64,000 bases of DNA from Nicotiana tabacum (taxonomy: Eukaryota; Streptophyta; Magnoliopsida; Solanales; Solanaceae). A program made the position numbers and the translations under genes. The notes beneath the pieces were generated by a model. The model was not told the origin of the DNA and made no database searches. It saw nothing but the letters and a program-made list of their open reading frames with translations. The stretch lies in the NCBI RefSeq assembly GCF_000715075.1, contig NC_134090.1, forward strand, positions 49,731,792 to 49,795,791. The letters run 5' to 3'. Each line of letters starts with the position of its first letter. Within the stretch, counting starts at the first letter, position 1. This document shows positions 34,418 to 44,662 of this stretch, piece after piece.

Positions 34418-35742
34418 TGATAATAGGCGAAATCTAGGTGATTTAGTTATTGTTTATGCTTCCGCTTGATTATATTCCAATGACATATTATGGTTAATTG
34501 ATGAAAAATAGGCTCTAATTGTGATATGTATACATTGCATGATGAGGAGCCTATATGATGCTTTCAAGAGGATATTGGAATAATTTATGAGCAAGAACAC
34601 CCCTCGGAGTCGAGTGCGCGCAAGGACGAGATGAAAAAATGGACGAAATCAAGCTCCAGGTGCGCGAAGAAACGCACGAAGTCGTACAGTAGTTCGCGCA
34701 TAGGAAAAGCCGAGGCAGAATCATGCACGAAGAAACGCATGAAGTTATGCACGAGCTCGCGCAAGTCCGGTCTGGAAAAACGTTATTTAGGGGTAAAATT
34801 GGAAATCTGGAGGGAAACCCACTTAACCTATATAAAGTCAAGCTCGCCCAAGGTTAAAGCATCAAGTTTTTCATAGTTTAGTGGAAGAAATAGAGAGGCA
34901 GGAGGCAAGGAGGAGTTTTGACCATCAAGTTCTTCTTTTCTTCTCTTGTTTTTGCTATTTTTTTGTGATAAAATTGAACTTATTTATGATGAACACTAGT
35001 ATGAGTGGCTAAAACTCATTGTTCTGGGGTCATGAGTGAAACATAAATGTTGTTGTTTGAAGTTTAATTCTACAAAGTTGGTTTATCATATTGGGTTATT
35101 TATTTAATTCTTCGTTTAATTATTTTGCTGAGTAGCTAACAGTGAAATACTATCTACGAATCTTTAGTTGAACTTGAAAGTGGGAACTTTAGATTGCATA
35201 TAGAATTAAATAGAGCAAGTTCTTGAACCCGAGCCTCAGGGAACGGATTTGCAATTGGGATAGACATATACCCAATTGCCTTGCTTGGTTGAAATACAGG
35301 AATTGTAAATGCGTTCTTGTTAATTTTAATACCATAGACATATAAGCGTTGAGTTGACTTGAATAGGCGAGTAAGAACTCGACAGATTCTTATGAGTAAT
35401 ATCAACCCTGTAAATCAATAACCCAGATAAATTGATTAGTCATTTTGAGCCAAGAACACAACACGATTGTTGACTATGCCCGTGACCCTGGAATATCTTC
35501 TCCTACTGTTTGTTACTCGTAATTGCTATTCGTTTGGGTACTTGCGTTAGTTAGATTAATTCTTTATAGTTTAAGTAGTAAAACAATTACATCTCCCTTT
35601 AGTAACAATCTCTTGGGTAGATAAAGAAATTGGGTTTGAATCAGTCAACAGTTAATCATAAGTCTTCATGGGAACGATACTCTACTCACTACTCTATTAC
35701 TTGACAATCACGTGCACTTGCGTGAGTGTTTTGGTCGCAACA
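34418..35742 (+). repeat. 3' LTR of element D
   Basis: Starts TGATAATAGG, ends GTCGCAACA, and is followed by the duplicated TGATT. The same array and TATA box (34829-34836) as the 5' LTR are present, with several CG dinucleotides changed to CA or TG. Confidence 0.93.
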
Positions 35743-35747
35743 TGATT

Positions 35748-36749
35748 TATGGAATGTGGTAATTGTGGCCCCAAGTGCCGAGAAACTAATTCATGTGAAT
35801 CCAAAGATTGAAGTGAGATGATTAACGGAAAAGGGTAACATCTTGGTAAGATGGCTTAGCCGATCGGATCGTGATCAGACGCCATGTTATACACACATGG
35901 TGGTACTGTATTGATAATTGAAACTGAAAAGTGAGAATGAAATAAGAGTAACGTCTTGGTAAGACGGCTTAGCCGATCGGTCCGTGATCGTACTCCACTC
36001 AAGAAAGCGGTGGTAATGTGGATTATGTTGAAATGATAAGGAATGCCCCAACCAAAAATTTCAGAAATTCTGTGGAAACTATGTGAACCTCTTATATTAT
36101 TGATGTGATGCTTATTTGAAGCTTTGTTGTCCTTATGATGTCTTTTACTCTTGTGTGGTTGTTCTTTCTAACTGGATGGTGTTTAGTTATACATACTAGT
36201 ACTATTCCATGGTACTAACATCCCTTTTTCCGGGGGCGCTACATTTTTTTAAATGAATGTAGGTGGCTCCGTAGTGGATAGTGCCGATCGCGCGTAGCGG
36301 AGCATCCTCCTCTCAAAGTCTTGGTGAGCCCCTTTCTCCTTCAAAGGGGTTGTGTTGTACATCTTTTGCTATAGATATCCACTTTTGAGGTATAGCCGGG
36401 GCCTTGTTTCCAGCATTGTCATACTTGTCTTTTGCATCCTTAGAGGCTCCGTAGACATATGTGTGGGTTATGTACGGGGGTTGGATGGGTCTACGAATTA
36501 TGTTGTAATTCTAGCTCTCACTTCTCTAAAGTGTAATTGTATGGAATCTTGAAAACTTAACTACGTTTTAAGGTTGTGATATAAAATGAACTAACTGTGT
36601 TGAATGTACTATCTTTCCTATTGTATAAATAAATGAAAGCATGGCTTCCTTATTCATATTGAGATGGGTAGAAAGTGTTTGATAAGGCTTGCTCAGTTGG
36701 GTTCACTCGATTGAGCGTCGGTCGCATCTCCCGAGATTGGAGCGTGACA
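35748..36749 (+). repeat. 5' LTR of element C, second part
   Basis: Resumes after D and matches 43656-44657. It contains two copies of a block (35838-35876 and 35950-35990) with CTTGGTAAGAC, GGCTTAGCCGATCGG and CGTGATC; in the best copy GTCTTGGTAAGAC is a perfect 5-bp inverted repeat. It ends GCGTGACA before the primer site. Confidence 0.85.
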
Positions 36750-36753
36750 AACT

Positions 36754-36770
36754 TGGTATCAGAGCCTAAG
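36754..36770 (+). other. Primer binding site of element C (initiator Met-tRNA type)
   Basis: TGGTATCAGAGCCTAAG, four bases after the LTR. This is the classic site for initiator tRNA-Met in plant chromoviruses (family knowledge). Confidence 0.85.
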
Positions 36771-36959
36771 GTTTTACGGTGTCCTAGGATGTCTCGGAGC
36801 CGTGCTTAGTAGAGTCCTTCTTATCGATGTGTAGTCGACCACATCTATAAGTTGGAGGCTACATGGGCATTTAGGAATAACACCCTTCTTTGATATTCTG
36901 GATCGTGCGGTAAAACTTGTTATGAAACTATCCCTCTCTAATTAGTGCATTGTTCTATC

Positions 36960-38330
36960 TTTCAGTAAATGACACATAAAAAAAAGTGAGAACTGGTCAA
37001 GAAGAAAATGCCACCTTAGGAGTGGCTAATGATTCATTGCTTGACACTGCGGGTGAGGGTAGTTGCCCTACTATCACCCTGCCTGGTTCTTCTATTCCAG
37101 AGCAGACTACCCCAGTTCCTATATTTGCGGAGGGTACTACTATCCCTCCCATTGATACTCTTATTCCAGCCCTAGCTTCCGGTTCTGGTATTTCTGATGG
37201 GGATCTTAGGGAAGCTATCCAGATGTTGACCCAGCTAGTGGTGTCTCAGGCCAAGAGGTCAAATGTTGCGCCTTGTTCATCCAGCCAGCAAGGGGATTCC
37301 ACCAGTTCCAGGGTGAACAGATTTCTTCAGTTAGACCCTCCAGTATTTACGGGTGCCAATCCAGAAGAAGACCCTCAGGATTTTATTATGAGATGCACAA
37401 GACCCTCAGGGTTATGCATGCAACTGAGACAGAGGGAGTGGAGTTGGCTGCCTACCGTCTGAAAGGGGTGGCCTATTCGTGGTTTGAGTTGTGGGAAGAT
37501 TCCTGTGAGGAGGGGAGCCCTCCGGTGAGGTGGAGCAAGTTTGCTTATGCCTTTATAGATCATTTCCTGCCTGCCGAGATAAGGGCAGCCCATGCAGCAG
37601 AGTTTGAGAATCTGAAGCAGGGTAGCAGAAGTGTGTGGGAGTACCATATAGAGTTTGCTTGCCTGTCTAAATATGCTATTCATATGTTGCCCACAATAGG
37701 GGGATAGGGTGCATCGGTTTGTTCAGGGTCTCAATCCTTTAACTATTAATGAGGCTTCTACAACTGCATTGAATTCTGAAATGAATTATGCGAAGATGGT
37801 GGCATTTGCTCAAACCATAGAGAATCGTAAATTGAAGAACAAAATGGAGATAGAGGGTAACAGAAAGACCCGGTCTACAGGCAACATGGGTGAGTCATTT
37901 GGTAGGGGAAGATCAGCTTTTAAGGGAGGATCATCAGGGCCGTCCCAGTCTGTTGCACAGTCTTCAGCCAGTGCACCACCATCAGGGCCCAACCAGCAGC
38001 AGTAGTGGAGTTATTTTAGGCCCAATCAGGGCAACAGAGGATCCTATCAGCGGGGTCGGTCAGGAGAGAGATCCCAGCAGTAGCAGAGGTCTCTGTGCCC
38101 CAAGTGCGGGAAGATGCACTCAGGGGTTTGCTACTTGGAGTTACTCGTATGTTATGGATGCGGGATGAGGGGCCACATTCAGAGGCATTGTCATACATCC
38201 CTCCAGGGAGTGGGTAGGGGCACAGTCATCCAGTCCAGCAGTTGTTACATCCTCAGCCCCCTCTCCAGCTCGAGGTGCCCCAGTACCCGTAGGGCGTGGT
38301 GTAGCTAGGGGTGGTGCGCAGAGTTCAGGA
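36960..38330 (+). pseudogene. Element C gag with CCHC zinc knuckle
   Basis: Frames 36986-37462, 37273-37707 and 37709-38005, then a continuation to about 38220. The core is FLQLDPPVFTGANPEEDPQDFI, then ETEGVELAAYRLKGVAYSWFELWED, FAYAFIDHFLPAEIR and HRFVQGLNPL. The knuckle CYGCGMRGHIQRHC (about 38147-38190) fits CX2CX4HX4C. Frameshifts occur near 37385 and 37700; in-frame TAGs at 38003 and 38081 stand after glutamine runs. It would form the particle and bind RNA. Confidence 0.85.
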
Positions 38331-38339
38331 GGACCCAGC

Positions 38340-41300
38340 CGGTTCGATGCTATGAGTGGTCGCCAGACTGCAGAGGCTTCTCGAGATGTTGTTACAGGTA
38401 TTCTGACTGTCCAATCTCATGATGTGTATGCACTTATCGACCCCGGTTCCACCTTGTCCTATGTTACCCCTTTTGTTGCTATGGAATTTGGGATAGAACC
38501 GGATCAGCTTCATGAGCCATTTTCGGTGTCTACTCTGGTGGGTGAGTCTATTATGGCTGCTCGAGTTATAGAGGTTGTGTTGTTACGGTACGGGGCAGGG
38601 ATACCACGGCCGATCTTATTGAATTAGGGATGGTCGATTTTGATGTAATAATGGGAATGGATTGGCATTATTCATGCTTTTCCAAACTTGATTGTCGGAC
38701 TAGAACCATAAGGCTTGAATTTCCTAATGAGCCCATTGTTGAATGGAAGGGAGATAATGTAGTGCCTAAAGGTCGGTTTATTTCTTACCTTAAGGCCGCA
38801 AAGATGATCAAGCAGGGGTGTATCTATCATTTCGTTCGAGTTGCGGACACCAATGTTGAGGCACCTAGCCTTGAGTCCGTGCCAGTTGTAAATGAGTTTC
38901 TGGATGTCTTTCCAGATGAACTCACTAGAATTCCTCCAGACAGGGAGATTGATTTTGGGATCGATGTGATGCCAGACACGGAGCCTATATCAATTCCACC
39001 TTACAGGATGGCACCGGCAGAATTGAAAGAGCTAAAGGAACAATTGAAGGATTTGCTAGAAAAGGGTTTCATCCGACCGAGTGTGTCACCATGGGGCACA
39101 TCGGTCTTGTTTGTAAGGAAGAAAGATGGGTCGCTACTGATGTGTATTGACTACCGGCAACTCAACAATGTCATAATCAAAAATAAATATCCTCTACCAA
39201 GGATAGATGACTTGTTTGATCAATTGCAAGGTGCTATGTGTTTCTCAAAAATTGACTTGCGGTCTGGGTATCATCAATTGAAGATAAGGGAATAGGATAT
39301 TCCAAAAACAGCTTTCAGGACTCGGTATGGGCACTTTGAATTTATAGTGATGTCTTTTGGGCTTACAAATGCCCCTGCAGCTTTCATGGATCTTATGAAT
39401 CGAGTCTTCAATCCTTTTCTAGACTCCTTTGTGATAGTATTCATTGACGATATTCTTGTATATGCCCAAAGTCGAGAAGATTATGCTAACCATCTCAGGG
39501 CAGTTTTGCAGACTCTTCAGCAACATCAACTGTATGCAAAATTTTTGAAATGCGAATTCTGGCTTGAATCCGTCGTGTTCTACGGTCATGTCGTCTCCAC
39601 GGAAGGAATTATGGTTGATCCTCAAAAGATTGCAGCAGTAAGGAATTGGCCCAGACCTACCACTCCAACAGAGATTCGCAGTTTCTTGGGTTTGGCTGAG
39701 TACTATGGGAGATTTGTGGAGGGGTTTTCTACTCTTGCCTCTCCATTGACTAAATTGACCGAGAAAGCAGTTAAATTCCAATGGTCCGATGCTTGTGAAA
39801 GTAGTTTCCAAGAATTGAAATCAAGACTGACTACAGCGCCGGTATTAACCCTGCTAGAGAGTACAGAGGGATTTGTGGTGTATTGCGATGCTTTAAGGAT
39901 CGGGCTTGGGTGTGTGTTAATGCAAAACGGCAAGGTTATAGCCTATGCTTCTAGGCAACTCAAGAACCATGAAAAGAACTATCCAACCCATGACATAGAG
40001 CTTACAGCAGTGGTGTTTGCAATAAATATTTGACAACATTATTTGTATGGGGTGCATGTGGATGTATTTACGGACCACAAGAGCTTTCAATATATTTTCA
40101 AGTAGAAGGAGTTGAATCTGAGACAAAGAAGATGGCTAGAGTTACTTAAGGACTATGACATTGATATTCTTTATCACCCGGGAAAGGCTAATGTTGTAGC
40201 AGATGCTCTTAATCGAAAATCTATGGGGAGCTTGGCTCATTTGGAGGCATAGCAGAGGTCGTTGGCCAAGGAGGTTCACCAGTTGGCTAGTTTGGGAGTT
40301 CGCCTGGTGGACTCTAATTAAGGAAGAGTGATTGTGCAGAATAGGGCTGAATCATCGCTTGTGACGGAAATGAAAGAGAAGCAATTCAACGATCCATTGT
40401 TAGCACAACTGAAAGAGGGGATTCATAAACACAAGACTACAGCTTTTCCCTTGGTATGGATGATGGTACCCTACGGTACCAAGGCCACCTATGTGTTCCG
40501 GATATTAACGATCTTTGGGAAAAGATCATGGCAGAAGCTCACTCTTCCAGGTATTCCATGCACCCAGGTTCTGCGAAAATGTATCATGAGCTCAGGGAAG
40601 TTTATTGGTGGAATGACATGAAAAGGGATATGGCGGACTTTCTGGCTAGATGTCCGAACTGTCAACATGTGAAGGCCGAACATCAAAGACCTGGTGGATT
40701 GGCTCAAAGCATAGAAATTCCAATGTGGAAATGGGAGATGATCAACATGGATTGTGTGGTAGGGTTGTTGCGCACTCCGTGCATGTTCGACTCAATTTGG
40801 GTGATCGTGGATCGCCTCAAGAAATCAACACACTTCTTGCCAGTTAAATCTACCGACACAGTGGAACAGTATGCTCAATTGTATATCAAAAAAATAGTCA
40901 GGTTGCATGGAACTCCAGTCTCAATCATTTCAGATCGAGGGGCTTAGTTCACAGCCAACTTTTGGAAGAAATTTCAGCAGGGTTTGGGCACGTAGGTAAA
41001 TCTCAGCACAACTTTCCATCCTCAAACCGACGGGCAAGCAGAGCAGACTATTCAGACGCTTGAGTACATGTTGCATGCTTGTACTCTTGATTTCAAAGGT
41101 AGTTGGGATGATCATTTTCCACTCATAGTATTTGCTTACAACAACAGCTTCCATGTTAGTATCCAAATGGCACCATTCGAGGCACTGTGTGGTAGGAGAA
41201 GTAGGTCTCTCATTGGGTGGTTCGAGGTTGGAGAAGCAAAATTGATAGGGCCGGACCTCGTGCATCAGGCCATGGAGAAAGTCAAGATTATTAAGGAGAG

Positions 41301-41787
41301 GTTGAAAACTACTCAGAGTCGTCAAAAGTCTTATTCGGACATTCGTCACAGAGATTTGGAGTTCAAATAAGATAATTGGGTATTTTTTGAAGGTTTCCCC
41401 CATGAAGGGCATCATGTGATTCAGGAAGAAAGGGAAATTAAGTCTGAGGTATGTCGAACCGTACAGAGTCATTCAGAGGATTGGCCAGGTGGCATACAAG
41501 CTCGAGCTGCCACCCGAGATGTCGTTGGTACATCCGGTCTTCCATGTGTCTATGTTGAAGAAGGTAGTGGGAGATCCGTCGCTATTGTGCCAATTGAAGC
41601 TATTGAGGTTAATGAAGAACTATTTTATGAAGAAATTCCAGTTGCCATTCTTGATAGGCAATTTCGGAAATTGAGAAATAAGGAAATTGCCTCCGTAAAA
41701 GTGTTATGGCGGAACTAGCAGGTTGAGGAAGCCACTTGGGAAGCCGAGGAAGAAATGAGAAAGAAATACCCACATTTGTTTGAATAG
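38340..41787 (+). pseudogene. Element C pol: protease, RT, RNase H, integrase, chromodomain
   Basis: Protease has DPGST at 38439-38453. RT runs 38880-39660 ([41 protein letters not shown] at 39440-39451). RNase [17 protein letters not shown] and [16 protein letters not shown]. Integrase: HPGSAKMYHELREVYWW, CPNCQ, and TTFHPQTDGQAEQTIQTLE. The C-terminus (41600-41787) has [20 protein letters not shown] then VEEATWEAEEEMRKKYPHLF, a chromodomain as in Tekay/Del. Breaks include TAG at 39293, 40103, 40250, 40945, 40993 and 41716, TGA near 40033, and frameshifts near 38600, 40450 and 41390-41500. Chromodomains are thought to steer insertion to heterochromatin. Confidence 0.9.
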
Positions 41788-42135
41788 TCATGTACTAGAT
41801 TTTATGCATTTGGTTCCTATGAACTCTTATCTTTTGATTTTATCATGTTAAACTATTCCATTTTGGTTATATATGTTGCATATGCGGCCATGGTTGGTGT
41901 TGTACAAGTTATGTTATGTCTATGGAACATGTATATGTTGTTAGTATATGTATCTGGGGCCCTCTGACAAGTGGATAGGCCTAGTTACAAAGGAAACTCT
42001 GGCAAAATTTTCAGAAATTTAAGGTGTTAGCCAAATTCGGGGCCGTTGATATATTTCATGATGTGAAAAAGCTGAAGTTACATAAGGATGGCTAATGAAT
42101 GAACCTTGATTCTCATTCGAGGACGAATGATCTTA

Positions 42136-42147
42136 AGCGGGGGAGAA
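42136..42147 (+). other. Polypurine tract of element C
   Basis: AGCGGGGGAGAA directly precedes the LTR start TGTAAAGC. It is the plus-strand primer site in reverse transcription and fixes the 3' LTR boundary. Confidence 0.8.
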
Positions 42148-44657
42148 TGTAAAGCCCCAGAAAATTTTGCTAAGTAATTTAAGATTTTGTGGTGCCAAGG
42201 TAGGCGAATTATTTTATCTGGCGTGCAAATGAGGATTCATATAAGTCATATTATAAGCGATTTGAGGTCTAAGGAGAGGCCTAAGTCTAAGCCAAGTTGG
42301 AAAATTTCATAATAGACTAAAGTTGTAAATGAGTACACACAAGACCTCACTTTGGACAAGCATATCTCCCTTTATATAAGGTGTTGTGCGATGCACAACC
42401 TAACAAATTAAATCTCTTTGAGTGTAGTTTCCAACGCATCAAACTTGTTATCATTTGGAGGTGTATACAAAAAGTTATGACTATTTTATCGGACCTGTGT
42501 CAGACGCACGTCCACGGAAAAACTGAAAGTTTCTGCCTCCGAGTGTGGTACGAGCGCGGCCACCGCATACCGGGAGTGGTTTGACCGCGGTCGCGCGCCT
42601 AGCAGCCCTATAAATGCCCCAATACCGGGTATGGAGAGTCTCTAAGTCATTTTTTTGAGCTAGGGCTTGCTCTATCAAGGGGAATCCATCACATACTTCC
42701 CTCCTATGATCCAAGGTAATGTTTTTGGAGTATATTGAGTTGATTACTACTTCTAAAAACTTGTATTAACAAGGATTGACCTTGAAAATCCATATATTCC
42801 CATTCAAATCCCTAAATTGATCAAGAACACTACAAGTGGAGATTCTCAAGATTCTTACTACAAGAAGTATGTCTATCATCTCTAACTACTCTATGGTGAT
42901 TATTTATGTATGATATATACGTTAGAACTCATGGGATGGTGATTGGAAGTCATAGGTGCCTAACCTAGGTTGTGTTGGTGTTGTAGAGATTGTGAGATGG
43001 GTTATTGAGGTATGATTCTTGGGTGTAATAGTATTATGTATACATGCATATACAAATTAGGTTTGTGGGAAGATTGTTGAACATAAATACGTAAAGATTG
43101 GGTTGGGGAATGAAGGAAATCTTGTAAAAGAGATTTGAAATCAAGATGCTCAACTAGTATTTGATAAAATGCTCAAATGAGCTAAAACCATGAATACCTT
43201 CCTAATTTGGGTTCAATTTTGTTATGTCTCAAGTAGATTGGGATTGCTAGAATTTCTGGAACGTCGTAGTAACATAAGGAAAGCTTAAACAAGGTATGTA
43301 TGGCTAAAACCCCCTCCTTTTAGAAATTAAGCCTCCATGGTGCCCGTGCAAATGTTGTAAGCCCGGAATTCGATTGACGCGGCACTTGTTATGTCAAATA
43401 AATTGATGTTGTGAAAATGTATGTGGAAGATGCTTCTCCATGTGTTTAGTGTGTTATTCTTTGTAAATTGAGGATATGTGGAAAAACATGAGCTATGTGC
43501 TAAATGCCTAAATGACAAGTCAAGGTTACATTGTGATTAATATGCCGAACTAGATGAATTTCTCTTTATGTTTATAACTTAAATTGCTTTTGTATGTGCC
43601 TATGATCCTAAATGGCAAGATAAATGTTGAAAATGGAAATAATACGAAATGTGAGTTATGCAATGTGGTAATTGTGGCCCCAAGTGCCGAGAAACTAATT
43701 CATGTGAATCCAAAGATTGTAGTGAGATGATTAACGAAAAGGGTGACGTCTTGGTAAGACGGCTTAGCCGATCGGGCCGTGATCGTACACCATGTTATAC
43801 ACACATGGTGGTACTGTATTGATAATTGAAACTGAAAAGTGAGAATGAAATAAGAGTAACGTCTTGGTAAGACGGCTTAGCCAATCGAGTCGTGATCGGA
43901 CTCCGCTCAAGAAAGCGATGGTAATGTGGATGATGGTGCAACGATAAGGAATTCCCCAACCAAAAATTTTAGAAATTCTGTGAAAACTATGTGAACCTCT
44001 TATATTATTGATGTGCTGCTTATTTGAAGCTTTGTTGTCCTTATGATGTCTTTTACTCTTGTATGGTTGTTCTTTCTAACTGGATGGTGTTTAGTTATAG
44101 ATACTAGTACTATTCCATGGTACTAACGTCCCTTTTGCTGGGGGCGCTATATTTTTTTAAATGAATGTAGGTGGCTCCATAGCGGATAGTGCCGATCGCG
44201 CGTAGCGGAGCATCCTCCTCTCAAAGTCTTGGTGAGCCCCTTTCTCCTTCAAGGGGGTTGTGTTGTACATCTTTTGCTATAGATATCTACTTTTGAGGTA
44301 TAGCCGGGGCCTTGTTGCCGGTATTGTCATACTTGTCTTTTGCATCCTTAGAGGCTCCGTAGACATATGTGTGGGTTATGTACGGGTGTTGGATGGGTCT
44401 ACGAAATATGTTGTAATTCTAGCTCTCACTTCTCTAAAGTGTAATTGTATGGAAACTTGGAAACTTAACTACAATTTAAGGTTGTGATATAAAATGAACT
44501 AACCGTGTTGAATGTACTATCTTTCATATTGTCTAAATAAATGAAAGCATGGCTTCCTTATTCATATAGAGATGGGTAGAAAGTGTTTGATAAGGCTTGC
44601 TCAGTTGGGTTCACTCGATTGAGCGTCGGTCGCGCCTCTCGAGATTGGGGCATGACA
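42148..44657 (+). repeat. 3' LTR of element C (2510 bp)
   Basis: Complete and uninterrupted copy, TGTAAAGC to GCATGACA, followed by the duplicated TATAA. The TATA box is at 42609-42616. The duplicated CTTGGTAAGAC blocks are at 43745-43785 and 43859-43900. Confidence 0.9.
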
Positions 44658-44662
44658 TATAA

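Larger units (their letters stand above)
23577..35742 (+). mobile_element. Element D: Athila-like retrotransposon inserted in C's 5' LTR
   Basis: A well-delimited 12,166-bp element: target-site duplication TGATT (23572-23576 and 35743-35747), LTRs of 1328 and 1325 bp starting TGATAATAGG and ending GTCGCAACA, and a tRNA-Asp-type primer site. Order: gag-protease, RT-RNase H-integrase, two post-pol hairpin blocks, GC-rich array, third frame, 3' non-coding region. It is the youngest layer on its side of the nest by position, yet inactivated by stops and frameshifts. Confidence 0.95.
22028..44657 (+). mobile_element. Element C: Tekay-type chromovirus inserted in A's 3' LTR
   Basis: Target-site duplication TATAA at 22023-22027 and 44658-44662. 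The LTR starts TATAAAGC (5' copy; TG mutated to TA) or TGTAAAGC (3' copy) and ends TGACA. It has a Met-tRNA-type primer site, gag with a CCHC knuckle, a protease with DPGST, RT with FIDD, integrase, and a chromodomain-like C-terminus. Own length is about 10.5 kb once D is removed. Many stops and frameshifts. Confidence 0.92.

Noticed and set aside
36352..36552. Hydrophobic 66-codon frame in the element C LTR (also at 44260-44487)
   Set aside because: It sits in the R/U5 part of the LTR, is not conserved in length between the two copies, and has no family similarity.
36754..36770. Considered as a tRNA-Met gene fragment
   Set aside because: Only the primer-complementary 3' end is present, right after the LTR; no cloverleaf around it. 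No tRNA or rRNA gene was recognised in the window.
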